From contig CALUUN010000003.1 of NCBI GenBank assembly GCA_944323995.1, forward strand, positions 116,860 through 180,859: 64,000 nucleotides of DNA, written 5' to 3'. Of this stretch, positions 17,686-27,315 are shown piece after piece; positions within the stretch are counted from its first letter, which is position 1; each line of letters begins with the position of its first letter. The DNA comes from Candidatus Gastranaerophilales bacterium (GTDB taxonomy: Bacteria > Cyanobacteriota > Vampirovibrionia > Gastranaerophilales > Gastranaerophilaceae). Both the position numbers and the translations under genes were made by a program. The notes below the pieces were generated by a model, which was not told the DNA's origin, searched no databases, and saw only the letters and a list, made by a program, of their open reading frames with translations.

Positions 17686-19917
17686 ATGTGCAAATATGCT
17701 CTGGCACTGGTTAATATAAAGGGGCTGGGCGTAAAAACTTTCAGCTACCTTATTCCTGACGAAATGAAAAATATAATTAAAATCGGTCAGGCAATTCTGG
17801 TGCCTTTCGGCAGACAGGGGCTTATCAACGCTTTTTGTGTCGGGTTTTCGGATTATCTGCCCGGTGATTTTAAGGTTAAAAAAATAAACAAAATCCTTGA
17901 TGAAAAACCGCTGTTTTCAATTGATTATCTCAAGCTCCTTGAATGGGTCGCAAATTATTACTGCTGCGATCTCGTAACCGTTTTGAACGCGGCTATTCCT
18001 TTGAAATTAATCGAAAAAGCCTCAAAAACCGAACAGTCAATTGAGTTTGTAAAATTCGACGGTGCAACAAAAAGACAGCTCGAGGTTCTTGAACTTTTGA
18101 AAACCTCCGGCAAAATGCCGCTTGCCGTATTTGAAAAACTGGCCAAAACAACCCGCGCCACAGTTAAAAAACTTGAACAGGCCGGCTGTGTTAAATTGAT
18201 AAACGAAGAACTTTACAGAAACCCGCTCGATATCTTAAAAATAACAGATAAAGAACCCCTGTTTGAACTCTCGCCCGATCAGCAAAAAGTTTATGAGGGA
18301 ATTAAAAATAAAATTACCCCTGATTTAGCTGTTTGTTCTGATAAAAGGGGTAATAAAACAATTCTTCTGCACGGGGTTACGGCAAGCGGCAAAACGGAAG
18401 TTTATTTCAAACTTATCGACGATACAATCAAATCCGGCAAAAATGTTCTTTTTCTGGCTCCGGAAATCGCGCTCGCATCACAGTTGACCAAACGTCTTGC
18501 AAAAAAATTCGGTACAAAAGACGTCGCTATCTGGCACAGCAGTATATCTGACGGTGAACGCTACGACGTCTGGCAAAAACTCTATAAAGACGAAATTAAA
18601 ATCCTTGCAGGCGCCCGCTCAGCTGTTTTTGCACCTCTGCAAAATATCGGGCTGATAATTATTGATGAAGAACATGAAAGCGCCTACAAACAAACAAGCC
18701 CCGCTCCCAGATATGATGCAAAAGTCGTTGCGCAAAAACTTGCAGAATTTCATAACTGCCCGCTTTTGTTAGGTTCTGCAACTCCGGATATTTCAGTGTA
18801 CTACAGAGCCGTTAATTCCGGAAATCTTTTTGAACTTAAAAAACGCTATAACGATGCTAAAGTTCCGCCGGTTTATGTTATAAACATGCAGGAATACGGC
18901 CGTGCAGCTTACAGAAACGTTATTTCAAAACCACTGCAAACAGCAATTAACGAAACGCTTGAAAATAATCAGCAGGTAATTTTATTGATTAACCGCCGCG
19001 GATTTTCAACATTTACCCAGTGTCAGGCATGCGGGCATGTTATTGAATGTCCTAACTGCGCCATTCCGATGATCTGGCATGCAAAAGACAGGAGATTAAA
19101 ATGCCACTATTGCAACCATACGGAAAGTTTTCCGGATACCTGCCCGCAGTGCGGTTCAAATGCTTTGAAAAACAGCGGAACAGGTACTCAAAAAATTGAA
19201 CAGTACATAAAAGAACTCTACCCTGATAAATCCGTCGAACGGATTGACAGCGATATTCTGGTAAGAAAAGGCGAGCATGTAAGGCTTTTGGAACGATTCC
19301 AAAAAGGTGATATAGATATTCTGGTCGGAACACAGATGATTGCAAAAGGGCTTGATAACCCAAACGTTACCCTTGTCGGTGTTATTTCCGCAGATGCAAG
19401 TTTTAACCTTCCGGATTTTAGAGCGTCGGAGCGGGGGTTTCAACTTTTGACACAGGTCGCAGGCCGCGCCGGACGCGGTGATTTCGCGGGAAAAGTGTTT
19501 TTCCAAACCTACAACCCCGAATATTACGCGCTTGAAAGTGCCAAATCACAAAATTACAACGAGTTCTACGCAAAAGAAATTATTGCCCGCGAAGAGTTTG
19601 ATTATCCGCCGTTCAGCAAAATCGTAAGGCTCGTTTTGTCCTCCGAAAATAATTTCCGCGCTGAAAAATCCGCACAGGAAATTGCCCTCAGACTTTCTGC
19701 CATGATTGAAAAATACGGTATATCCGAAAGAATTGAAGTCCTCGGCCCTACAAATTGCGTTATTGAACGCATCAACGGGCAGTATCGTTTTCAAATTCTT
19801 ATAAAAAACAAAATGGATGAAAAAGGCCACAGATTTATTTCAAGTTTTTTAAACAAAATTACCATGCCGAAAGATATAAAACTTACCATTGACGTCGACC
19901 CGCTGGATATATTGTAG
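17686..19917 (+). CDS. priA: Primosomal replication restart helicase PriA
   Basis: A 743-residue superfamily 2 helicase of normal PriA length. Walker A GVTASGKTE is at 230-238 and DEEH at 327-330. Eight cysteines follow (CQACGHVIECPNC, CHYCNH, CPQCG), forming the two zinc sites between the helicase lobes. An N-terminal 3'-DNA-binding domain precedes. It reloads the replisome at stalled forks. The start ATG 3 nt after the PC4-like stop has no separate strong Shine-Dalgarno, which suggests coupling. Confidence 0.95.
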   Translation: MCKYALALVNIKGLGVKTFSYLIPDEMKNIIKIGQAILVPFGRQGLINAFCVGFSDYLPGDFKVKKINKILDEKPLFSIDYLKLLEWVANYYCCDLVTVLNAAIPLKLIEKASKTEQSIEFVKFDGATKRQLEVLELLKTSGKMPLAVFEKLAKTTRATVKKLEQAGCVKLINEELYRNPLDILKITDKEPLFELSPDQQKVYEGIKNKITPDLAVCSDKRGNKTILLHGVTASGKTEVYFKLIDDTIKSGKNVLFLAPEIALASQLTKRLAKKFGTKDVAIWHSSISDGERYDVWQKLYKDEIKILAGARSAVFAPLQNIGLIIIDEEHESAYKQTSPAPRYDAKVVAQKLAEFHNCPLLLGSATPDISVYYRAVNSGNLFELKKRYNDAKVPPVYVINMQEYGRAAYRNVISKPLQTAINETLENNQQVILLINRRGFSTFTQCQACGHVIECPNCAIPMIWHAKDRRLKCHYCNHTESFPDTCPQCGSNALKNSGTGTQKIEQYIKELYPDKSVERIDSDILVRKGEHVRLLERFQKGDIDILVGTQMIAKGLDNPNVTLVGVISADASFNLPDFRASERGFQLLTQVAGRAGRGDFAGKVFFQTYNPEYYALESAKSQNYNEFYAKEIIAREEFDYPPFSKIVRLVLSSENNFRAEKSAQEIALRLSAMIEKYGISERIEVLGPTNCVIERINGQYRFQILIKNKMDEKGHRFISSFLNKITMPKDIKLTIDVDPLDIL

Positions 19918-19921
19918 ATGG

Positions 19922-20443
19922 CTATTTATCTTTAATATTGTAAAGGAGTTTGGCCGGAATACCCGCATATACCCCGAATTCTTCGGTATCTTTTGTAACT
20001 ACGGCGCCTGAACCTATTACGGAACCTTTTTTAAGCGTAACACCCGGCAATACGGTTACGTTTGCCCCAATCCATACGTCATCTTCAACGTTTATGAAAG
20101 ATTGTTTAATCAGTTTGTTTTTTACAAATTCGTTTGAGCATAATAATTCGGAATTGTTCGGGCTGCTGTCCGCAATAAATGTCACGCCGCGGGCGATTGA
20201 TACGTTGCGCCCTACTTTTACGGAAATTCTTTCGGGATGGTCGGTTATAACATTCAGCTCCGGATTGGCAAAAGTGCCGTCCCCCATTTCAAGTCCCAGA
20301 CGCTTCAGATAAAGTTTTCTTATTCTGGCGTCTGTGTAGTAGCTCCCGATGAATTTGACAAAACGCATCGGCATTTTATCAACATTTTTTGCCAGATAAT
20401 TGTATATAAAATTATCCAGAAATTTTAAAAAAAATCTGTTCAT
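19922..20443 (-). CDS. Hexapeptide-repeat acyltransferase (maltose/serine O-acetyltransferase-like)
   Basis: A 173-residue left-handed beta-helix protein. Hexapeptide repeats run from about residue 75 to 160 (VEDDVWIGANVTVLPGVTLKKGSVIGSGAVVTKDTEEFGVYAGIPAKLLY), the C-terminal signature of acetyl-CoA dependent sugar or LPS O-acetyltransferases. The acceptor cannot be told. It is convergent with priA (4-bp gap between the ends). No Shine-Dalgarno is obvious before ATG 20443; TATACT lies about 43 nt upstream. Confidence 0.82.
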   Translation of the reverse strand: MNRFFLKFLDNFIYNYLAKNVDKMPMRFVKFIGSYYTDARIRKLYLKRLGLEMGDGTFANPELNVITDHPERISVKVGRNVSIARGVTFIADSSPNNSELLCSNEFVKNKLIKQSFINVEDDVWIGANVTVLPGVTLKKGSVIGSGAVVTKDTEEFGVYAGIPAKLLYNIKDK

Positions 20444-20569
20444 ATGTAGTGTTATGTTTTTTAAATTAATTCCAACATGTAGCAGTATAACATATTTTAA
20501 GTAAAAATCAACACGGTGCTATATTTATTTGCAAAACACTTGTTATAACATGATTACAAGGGGATATAC

Positions 20570-20893
20570 ATGACTGATTTAAAAAAATTACTGGGGCGGA
20601 GGGTTACTGAAATCCTTACAAAAAAAAATATGAAACAATGCGAACTTGCAGAATTGTTGAATATTGAGCCCCAAAGTATCAGCCGCATGGTTTCGGGCAG
20701 GCATTTTCCCAAAATTGAGCATCTGGAAAAAATTATTGAGGTCTTGAAAATTAAACCCGCGGAACTTTTTACTTTAGAACATGTTGATGATGATAAAAAA
20801 CTCGTGGATGATATTAACAGCCTGATTGCAACAGCGTCCAGTAATCAGATAAGAATGCTGCACAAAATTGTTACGGCTGTTTTTGAGCAATAG
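20570..20893 (+). CDS. XRE-family helix-turn-helix regulator
   Basis: A 107-residue protein. A Cro/CI-type HTH spans about residues 10-65 (VTEILTKKNMKQCELAELLNIEPQSISRMVSGRHFPKIEHLEKIIEVLKI). The C-terminal 40 residues are helical and might dimerise. Shine-Dalgarno AAGGGG precedes the ATG. The same architecture and length occur at 46321-46644. Its 3' end overlaps the convergent dxr by 23 bp. Target genes unknown. Confidence 0.87.
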   Translation: MTDLKKLLGRRVTEILTKKNMKQCELAELLNIEPQSISRMVSGRHFPKIEHLEKIIEVLKIKPAELFTLEHVDDDKKLVDDINSLIATASSNQIRMLHKIVTAVFEQ

Positions 20894-21971
20894 TTTTTAT
20901 GTGTTCCCTTGTCAGGAGGCGGATTTGTTCATCCGTTTCAAAAATCTCGTCAATTGTCGGATTTTGGATAACTTTGTGTTCCGACATCATTTTTTCAACA
21001 ATTTCGTATATGTTGTATAATTTAATCTTGCCGTCGAGGAATGCAAAAACAGCCTCTTCGTTTGCGGCGTTCAGGCATGTTGTCATTGTTCCGCCCGTTC
21101 TGCCGGCTTTATAGGCAAGTTTTACCGAAGGGAATTTTTCAAAATCAGGTTTTTCAAAATCAAGCCGTGCGATTTCCGCAAAACTGAAACTTTTTGATTT
21201 TATGCCCTCAAATCTTTCAGGATAAGATATTGCATATTGTATCGGAATGTGCATACTCGGCAGTCCCAGCTGCGCGATTACGCTTCCGTCTTTGTATTCA
21301 ATTGCGGAATGTACAATGCTTTGCGGGTGAACAACTACTTCTATGTCGTCATAATCAAATCCGAAAAGATGATGCGCTTCAATGATTTCAAGCCCTTTGT
21401 TCATTAAAGTTGCGCTGTCTACGGTAATTTTTTTGCCCATATTCCATTTGGGGTGTGCAAGAGCTTCTTTAACTGTTGCGTTTTTCATTTCGGCGATTGA
21501 TTTGTGTAAAAAAGGGCCGCCTGAAGCTGTGATTATCAGTTTATCCACCTGTGCAATATCTTTTATACACTGATGAATTGCGCAGTGTTCGCTGTCAACC
21601 GGAATTATTTTAACCCCGCGTTTTTTTGCTTCGCTCATTACAATATCCCCTGCCATAACAAGGGTTTCTTTGTTTGCAAGAGCTATATTAATACCGTTTT
21701 TTATCGCTGTGAGCGTGGGGCGTAACCCTATTTTGCCGGAACAGGCAACAAGAATTATGTCGTTTTCTTTATCCGAACAAATTTTTTCAAGCCCCTGTTC
21801 GCCAAGAACGGAATAGCGCGGATTGAATTTTTTAGCCTGTGCCTCTAAAAGTTCTTTATTATGACCGCCTGCAAGCGCTATTATTTCAAACTTATCCCGA
21901 AGTTTTTCAATAACTTCCAGCGCCTGAGTTCCTATAGATCCTGTTGAACCGATTATGCTTATTTTTTTCAT
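20871..21971 (-). CDS. dxr: 1-deoxy-D-xylulose 5-phosphate reductoisomerase
   Basis: A 366-residue enzyme of the MEP isoprenoid pathway. NADPH-binding GSTGSIGTQAL is at the N terminus; ALANKETLVMAG and VDSEHCAIHQC (metal-binding and active-site region) and a conserved GGTMTTCLNAANEEAVFAFL block are present. It is immediately downstream of alaS (4-nt gap) and probably cotranscribed with it. No Shine-Dalgarno is obvious before its ATG, which suggests translational coupling to alaS. Confidence 0.95.
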   Translation of the reverse strand: MKKISIIGSTGSIGTQALEVIEKLRDKFEIIALAGGHNKELLEAQAKKFNPRYSVLGEQGLEKICSDKENDIILVACSGKIGLRPTLTAIKNGINIALANKETLVMAGDIVMSEAKKRGVKIIPVDSEHCAIHQCIKDIAQVDKLIITASGGPFLHKSIAEMKNATVKEALAHPKWNMGKKITVDSATLMNKGLEIIEAHHLFGFDYDDIEVVVHPQSIVHSAIEYKDGSVIAQLGLPSMHIPIQYAISYPERFEGIKSKSFSFAEIARLDFEKPDFEKFPSVKLAYKAGRTGGTMTTCLNAANEEAVFAFLDGKIKLYNIYEIVEKMMSEHKVIQNPTIDEIFETDEQIRLLTREHIKTIAQKQP

Positions 21972-21975
21972 AATT

Positions 21976-24591
21976 TTATTTTACAAAGTTTATTGAACGG
22001 ATTTCATCTTGCACTTTTGCCAGAACTTCATCAAGTTTTGACGCGTCTTTGACTCCGCCTTGAGCAAAATTGGGGCGTCCGCCTCCGTTTGCTCCGGTGG
22101 CTCTTGCAATTTCTCCGACAATTTTGCCTGCGTTTATACCCTCTTTTACAAAACCGTCGGAAACTTTTGCGGTTACCATTCTTGAATTTGCAAGGACAAT
22201 AACACTTTCACCGAGTTTGTTTGCAAGAACTTCAATACCTGCTTTAATTGCATCGGAATCAAAATCCTCAATTTTGGAAACAAACAATTTGCCGCCTGCG
22301 ATATCCTGTGCGCGTGAAATAAATGTCGAAAATTTGTTTCTTGCATTTTCTTCTTTTGATTTTGCAAGTTCTTTTTGAAGCTCTTTATTTTCTTCAAGAA
22401 GTTTTTCAACGCGGTCAATGATTTCGTCATAATGCGTTTTAAACATCAAAGAAAGTTTGTCCATTTCTTTGACTTTGGCATTCATAAATTCAAATGCCGC
22501 ACGGGATACAACAAGTTCGATACGTCTTGTGCCGGCTGAAATTGCGCCTTCGGTAACTATTTTTACAAGACGCAGATCGCGTGTATTTCTTGCATGTGTT
22601 CCTGCACAAAATTCTTTTGAAATACATGTTTCGTTGCCTATTGAAACAACTCTTACCTCGTCGTCGTATTTTTCGCCGAAGAGTGCGGTTGCGCCGGTTA
22701 GTTTAGCTTTTTCAATATCCATAACTTCGGTTGAAACCTTCAACCCTTTTGCGACCCAGTTGTTCAGGATTTCTTCGACCTTAAAAATTTCCTCAGGAGT
22801 CATTGCGCGTGAGAAGGTAAAGTCAAAGCGCATGCGGTTTTCTTCAACCTGCGAACCTGCCTGATGAACTTCATCACCGAGAACCTTGATTAAGGCTGCC
22901 TGCAAAAGGTGTGCGGATGTGTGGTGAAGTCTTATTTCTTCACGGCGCGGTACGTCAATTTTAGCATCGACTGTTTCACCGATTGTTATTTCACCGTTTA
23001 TTACTTTTGCGCGGTGCACAAAAAGTTTATTAACTTTAAAAGTTGTCAAAACTTCGGCTTTAAGATTTTCGTTCTCAATATAACCGCTGTCGCCTGTTTG
23101 GCCGCCGCATTCAGCGTAAAACGGGGTTCTGTCAAGAATAATATCGACATAGCCGTCGCCTTCGACCGTATCAAGTACTTTTGCGGTGCATTCGTTTTGT
23201 TCATAGCCGACAAAATCTGTAGCGCCCACTTTTTCTTCAATTTTGGCATATTTAATATCACCGGTAACGCTGATTTTTTGGGTTGCGGCTTTTGCGCGGT
23301 CTTTTTGTTCCTGCATTGCGGCTTTAAAACCTTCTTCATCAACTTTCAGACCGTTTTCCTGTGCAATTTCTTTTGTAAGTTCAAACGGGAAACCGAAAGT
23401 GTCATAGAGTTTGAAAGCATTTTCGCCGTCAATATCTTTTTTGGCGGAAATAAATTCATCAAGGAGTTTATAGCCGCGGTCAAGAGTTCTGGCAAATCTT
23501 TCTTCTTCTTTTTTAATGGTATCCATAATTTTGGCTTTATTTTTAACCAGATCCGGGTATGCTTCGCCGTAATTTTCGACAACAACATCGACGAGTTTGT
23601 ATAAAAACGGCAGTTCAAGTCCGAGCATTTTACCGTGACGGAGCGCACGGCGCAGAATCATTCTCAAAACGTAGCTCCTGCCTTCGTTTCCGGGGATTAC
23701 GCCGTCGGAAATCAAAAAGGTTACGCATCTTGCGTGGTCTGTGATAATGCGGAGCGAAATATCAGTTTTTTCTGATTTTTTGTAAGGAATGCCGGACATT
23801 TTTGAAACTTCATCCATAATCGGCTTTAAAAGATCTGTTTCAAAAGTTGAGGCAACGCCCTGACAAACCATTGTAATACGTTCAAGTCCCATGCCGGTAT
23901 CGACGTTTTTGCTGTCGAGGGGTGACTGGTTGCCTTCTTCATCTTGATATAATTCGGTAAACACAAGGTTCCATATTTCGACCCACCTGTCGCATTCGCA
24001 GGTATCTATACCGCAGCCTTCGGGGTTATTGCATTTGTATTGTTCGCCTAAATCATAGTGAATTTCGGAACACGGGCCGCATGAGCCTGAGGCACCCGGA
24101 GGGCCCCAGAAGTTATCTTTTTTGCCTTTACGTTTAATTCTTTCGGCGGGAACTCCGACGCTGCGCCAGATGTCATAGGCTTCGTCATCGGTTTCAAAAA
24201 TAGTAATCCAGAGTCTGTCTTTGTCGAGTTTCAGGACTTCGGTTACAAATTCCCATGCCCAGGGGATAATTTCTTTTTTATAATAATCGCCGAAAGAGAA
24301 ATTCCCGAGCATTTCAAAGAAAGTGTGGTGGCGCGGTGTGCGTCCTACATTTTCAATGTCTGAATCTTTGCCGCCGGCGCGTGCACATTTTTGACAGGAA
24401 GCGGCTCTTGGCGGATTGTAAGGTGATTTAACAATCCCTAAAAATATCGGTAAAAATTGCAGCATGCCGGCCGTTGTTAATAACACGGTCGGATTATCCG
24501 GCACAAGGCTTGAGCTTTCTACAATTGTGTGCGCGTGTTTATCTTTAAAATAGTCTAAATATAATTGTCTTATTTGGTTTCCGGTTAGCAT
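21976..24591 (-). CDS. alaS: Alanyl-tRNA synthetase
   Basis: An 871-residue class II synthetase of normal length. The N-terminal catalytic core includes RTPRHHTFFEMLGNFSFGDYYK. The editing domain has HTSAHLLQAAL and CAGTHARNT with the zinc-binding His and Cys. The C-Ala domain ends with the glycine-rich ATGANGGGRPNFAQGGVKD. Start ATG has AAGGATGG as Shine-Dalgarno. dxr follows closely. Confidence 0.96.
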   Translation of the reverse strand: MLTGNQIRQLYLDYFKDKHAHTIVESSSLVPDNPTVLLTTAGMLQFLPIFLGIVKSPYNPPRAASCQKCARAGGKDSDIENVGRTPRHHTFFEMLGNFSFGDYYKKEIIPWAWEFVTEVLKLDKDRLWITIFETDDEAYDIWRSVGVPAERIKRKGKKDNFWGPPGASGSCGPCSEIHYDLGEQYKCNNPEGCGIDTCECDRWVEIWNLVFTELYQDEEGNQSPLDSKNVDTGMGLERITMVCQGVASTFETDLLKPIMDEVSKMSGIPYKKSEKTDISLRIITDHARCVTFLISDGVIPGNEGRSYVLRMILRRALRHGKMLGLELPFLYKLVDVVVENYGEAYPDLVKNKAKIMDTIKKEEERFARTLDRGYKLLDEFISAKKDIDGENAFKLYDTFGFPFELTKEIAQENGLKVDEEGFKAAMQEQKDRAKAATQKISVTGDIKYAKIEEKVGATDFVGYEQNECTAKVLDTVEGDGYVDIILDRTPFYAECGGQTGDSGYIENENLKAEVLTTFKVNKLFVHRAKVINGEITIGETVDAKIDVPRREEIRLHHTSAHLLQAALIKVLGDEVHQAGSQVEENRMRFDFTFSRAMTPEEIFKVEEILNNWVAKGLKVSTEVMDIEKAKLTGATALFGEKYDDEVRVVSIGNETCISKEFCAGTHARNTRDLRLVKIVTEGAISAGTRRIELVVSRAAFEFMNAKVKEMDKLSLMFKTHYDEIIDRVEKLLEENKELQKELAKSKEENARNKFSTFISRAQDIAGGKLFVSKIEDFDSDAIKAGIEVLANKLGESVIVLANSRMVTAKVSDGFVKEGINAGKIVGEIARATGANGGGRPNFAQGGVKDASKLDEVLAKVQDEIRSINFVK

Positions 24592-24716
24592 AATCTTCCA
24601 TCCTTTTAAGTTGTTTCAGAAAGATTATAACTTAAAAAAAACTGTTATACAAACGTTTTTATAAAAAAGCAGTTGCAAGAAAATATTTTCGTGCTAATAT
24701 TGGGTTATGCGGATAA

Positions 24717-24774
<58 letters not shown>

Positions 24775-24790
<16 letters not shown>

Positions 24791-25021
24791 AATAATAATA
24801 GGACAGGATTTATTCTTGTCCTATTATTATTTATTTTGGTATAGATTTAAATGCGTTTGTGCGTTCGGAGGATTTTGGCAAGTGCGCCGTGTGAGCACAG
24901 CGAACCCAGCACGTCCTAATGAGAAAGTCTGCGAAACGATAAAATTGCTTTGCAATTTTGGAGTTGAGTACCAGACTTTCGAATTGCCAATAATCCGATT
25001 AATCGCATCCAGGGTAAATAA
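24775..25021. repeat. 21-bp direct repeat of the tRNA-Arg 3' end, each copy followed by a terminator hairpin
   Basis: Copy 1 at 24775-24795 is the tRNA T-arm/acceptor end plus AAATAA. Copy 2 at 25001-25021 is identical over 21 bases. Copy 2 is followed by its own perfect 17-bp hairpin (25016-25054). The 205 bp between them hold no convincing gene, so this looks like the remnant of a duplicated tRNA or of a small element that used the tRNA end as attachment site. Confidence 0.7.
24790..24832 (+). terminator. Terminator of tRNA-Arg
   Basis: A 16-bp perfect stem starting AAATAATAATAGGACA with an 11-nt loop, ending in TATTATTATTT. It follows the tRNA directly. Confidence 0.85.
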
Positions 25022-25054
25022 GACAGGATGGGTTATTCCCATCCTGTCTTATTT
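25016..25054 (+). terminator. Second terminator, after the tRNA remnant
   Basis: A perfect 17-bp stem (AAATAAGACAGGATGGG and its complement) with loop TTATT. It follows the partial tRNA copy and lies downstream of the Fic gene, which reads toward it, so it can also end that transcript. Confidence 0.8.
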
Positions 25055-25124
25055 GTTATGGATATCGATGAGAACGCCATTTGCGTTCAAGCGGATTTCC
25101 TTTAAAAAAAGAAAAACAAATAAC

Positions 25125-26249
25125 TTATCTGAAGATTTTAATATAATCTTCAAATATATAGAATCGGTTACGATTGTAACCGGTTTTTTCTTCAAGGATT
25201 CCAATTCCGACAAATGCTTTAAGAATACCGTTAGCTGTTGCCGGAGTTACTTTTAATTTCTGACTCACAAGTTTAGAATTAACTTTTGGCTGTGAATACA
25301 ATAATTCCAGCAGCCTTTGTCCATTTGTCGCTTTTTTACCTATTTTAGTTAGTTTATTTTCTGCATCTTTTTTAAGTTCAATTATTTCATCAAATGTTTT
25401 TATACTATTCTTTGAAGTTTCAATAACTCCGTTCAAGAAGAATTTAAGCCATTGTGTCATGTTATCAGTTTGTTTTACCATTGAAAGCGAGTCATAATAA
25501 GATATTCGATTGCGTTCAAAGAAATCCGAGATGTAAAGTACCGGTTTGTTTAACAATCCTGTGCTAATTAAATACAGGATTATTAATAGGCGTCCTGTTC
25601 TACCGTTACCATCTAAGAATGGGTGAATTGTTTCAAATTGATAATGTACAATTCCTGCTTTAATTATTTCCGGCACCTGCAAATTTTCATTATGCAAAAA
25701 CTTTTCAATATCTGTTAATAAATCAGACAGCATATTAGGCTCAGGCGGAATAAAGAACGCATCATTTAAAGATGAACCACCAATCCAGTTTTGTGTTTTA
25801 CGAATTTCACCGGGTGTTTTATGTTCACCGCGAACACCTTGCAACAGGATTTTGTGAGCCTCTCTGATTAATCTTATTGAAATTGGCAATTCTTTTAATC
25901 TATTTATTGAATAATTAATGGCTTGAATGTAGTTTTGAACTTCATGCCAATCATCCCGTAATTCCGGTCGAATTTGTTCAACCGGTGTAATGGCGTCTTC
26001 AAAAGTTGTTCTTGTGCCTTCAATTCGATTTGAATTCGTTGCTTCTTTTGTTGCATACATCTTAATAAAGAATTCAATATTAGGAATTAAATCAGCATAA
26101 GAATTGAGTTTCCCAAGCCAAAGACTTGCATCTTGTAATAGCTGTGCAAGTTCATCAAGATTCCAATCAATATCATCATTGATAAATGACGGATTAAATG
26201 GCTTGTAGCCTTTATGCAAAATATAAGTTCCTGCTTTATATTCCTTCAT
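25125..26249 (-). CDS. Fic-domain protein with autoinhibitory motif and C-terminal winged helix
   Basis: A 374-residue protein. The Fic motif HPFLDGNGRTGR is complete at residues 209-220, with the catalytic His209, so it should be an active AMP-transferase. An inhibitory-helix motif (SNRIEG, 73-78, of the S/TxxxE-G/N type) precedes it, the class II arrangement with N-terminal autoinhibition. The C terminus (about 300-374) looks like a winged-helix DNA-binding domain. Such Fic-wHTH proteins are widespread, often mobile, and their targets are mostly unknown. Position beside a duplicated tRNA end fits acquisition by transfer. Shine-Dalgarno AAGGAT precedes the ATG. Confidence 0.9.
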   Translation of the reverse strand: MKEYKAGTYILHKGYKPFNPSFINDDIDWNLDELAQLLQDASLWLGKLNSYADLIPNIEFFIKMYATKEATNSNRIEGTRTTFEDAITPVEQIRPELRDDWHEVQNYIQAINYSINRLKELPISIRLIREAHKILLQGVRGEHKTPGEIRKTQNWIGGSSLNDAFFIPPEPNMLSDLLTDIEKFLHNENLQVPEIIKAGIVHYQFETIHPFLDGNGRTGRLLIILYLISTGLLNKPVLYISDFFERNRISYYDSLSMVKQTDNMTQWLKFFLNGVIETSKNSIKTFDEIIELKKDAENKLTKIGKKATNGQRLLELLYSQPKVNSKLVSQKLKVTPATANGILKAFVGIGILEEKTGYNRNRFYIFEDYIKIFR

Positions 26250-26368
26250 TATAAATTATCCTTATTTTAAGAAAATAGCTTTTCCTATATTATAACATAA
26301 TTTTATTATAGTTTACTATTTTTACAATGAATAATTTACTTTATGCAAACTTTCAATTTTCAAAATTT

Positions 26369-26388
26369 AGCCGGAAGTATTTCCGGCT
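26369..26388 (-). terminator. Hairpin after the DUF3737 gene
   Basis: AGCCGGAA and its complement around a 4-nt loop. On the minus strand it is followed by AAATTTTG, a weak U tract. It lies about 65 nt past the DUF3737 stop. Confidence 0.55.
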
Positions 26389-26451
26389 CTTGACAAAATG
26401 CGAGATTACTAATTTTCCCATACGAGTCGGAGCCAATTTATTTTTTCATTA

Positions 26452-27315
26452 TTACACCTGAGTTTGTACTGAACTGCGTATAACAACTTTTCCCGTGCAA
26501 TCCATGACCGCATCTTCCGTAATTATTTCACCGACACTGTCTGCCGTTATAGTTCCTGATTTCGGGTTTTTGACAGATACGATATTTCCTTTTATATCCG
26601 CTTCAACGTCAGAATACTCAAACGACAAATCCGTATTTTCCATTGTGCAGTTTATGAGTTTAAGATTTTTACAGTAACATAAAGGCTGCGTGCCGGTTAT
26701 TTTGCAATTGATGAATGTAAGGTTTTCGGAAAACCAGCCGAGGTATTCGCCTTTTACCGTTGAATTTTCCACTGTTATGTTTTTGCCGTGCCAGAAAGCG
26801 TCTTTTGTATCAAGTTTTGAATTTTTTATATGCAGGTTTTCAACGTACTGGAAAGAATATTTTCCTGTGAATTCAAGATTTTCTATCTCAATATTTTTTG
26901 ACTCGAACAAAAAATACACGGATTCAATCAAAGTGTTTGTGATATGTATGCCGGAACACTTCCAGCCGAATTCATCCGAGTGTATATTGCAATCGGCAAT
27001 ATTTATTTTTTCGCATTCTCTCAGACATTTTATGCCGGTTATTTTGCTATCCTTTATTAATCCGTTCTGACAATACCATAAAGGCGCACGGGTTTTTTCA
27101 TCCATTTTTGATGAAATAAGTGAAAATCCTTTTGCATGCCACATCGGATATCTTAGTGAAAAAGAGCAGTCTTTTACTGTATAATTGCGGCCTTCTTTTA
27201 ATACGGATTCTCCGTCTGCAGGGCCTGCGAAAGTGCAGTTTGTAACTTCTGTATCTTTTAAATTGTACAAAGATCGTTCTTCGTCAAAAATTTGGTCTGA
27301 AACAAATTTATTCAT
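26452..27315 (-). CDS. DUF3737-family beta-helix protein
   Basis: A 287-residue soluble protein made of short repeated strands of the type (I/L)xNSxxxxKDAFWHGKN, which should stack as a right-handed beta-helix. The whole length matches the DUF3737 family (start NKFVSDQIFDEERSLYNLKDTEVTNCTFAGPADGESVLKEGRN in outline), common in gut anaerobes and without known function. The ATG, preceded by AAAGGAG, overlaps the end of the EamA exporter gene by 8 bp, so the two are coupled. Confidence 0.85.
   Translation of the reverse strand: MNKFVSDQIFDEERSLYNLKDTEVTNCTFAGPADGESVLKEGRNYTVKDCSFSLRYPMWHAKGFSLISSKMDEKTRAPLWYCQNGLIKDSKITGIKCLRECEKINIADCNIHSDEFGWKCSGIHITNTLIESVYFLFESKNIEIENLEFTGKYSFQYVENLHIKNSKLDTKDAFWHGKNITVENSTVKGEYLGWFSENLTFINCKITGTQPLCYCKNLKLINCTMENTDLSFEYSDVEADIKGNIVSVKNPKSGTITADSVGEIITEDAVMDCTGKVVIRSSVQTQV

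Noticed and set aside
24816..25256. 146-residue frame between tRNA-Arg and the Fic gene
   Set aside because: Runs through two terminators and antisense into the Fic gene; no start signal.
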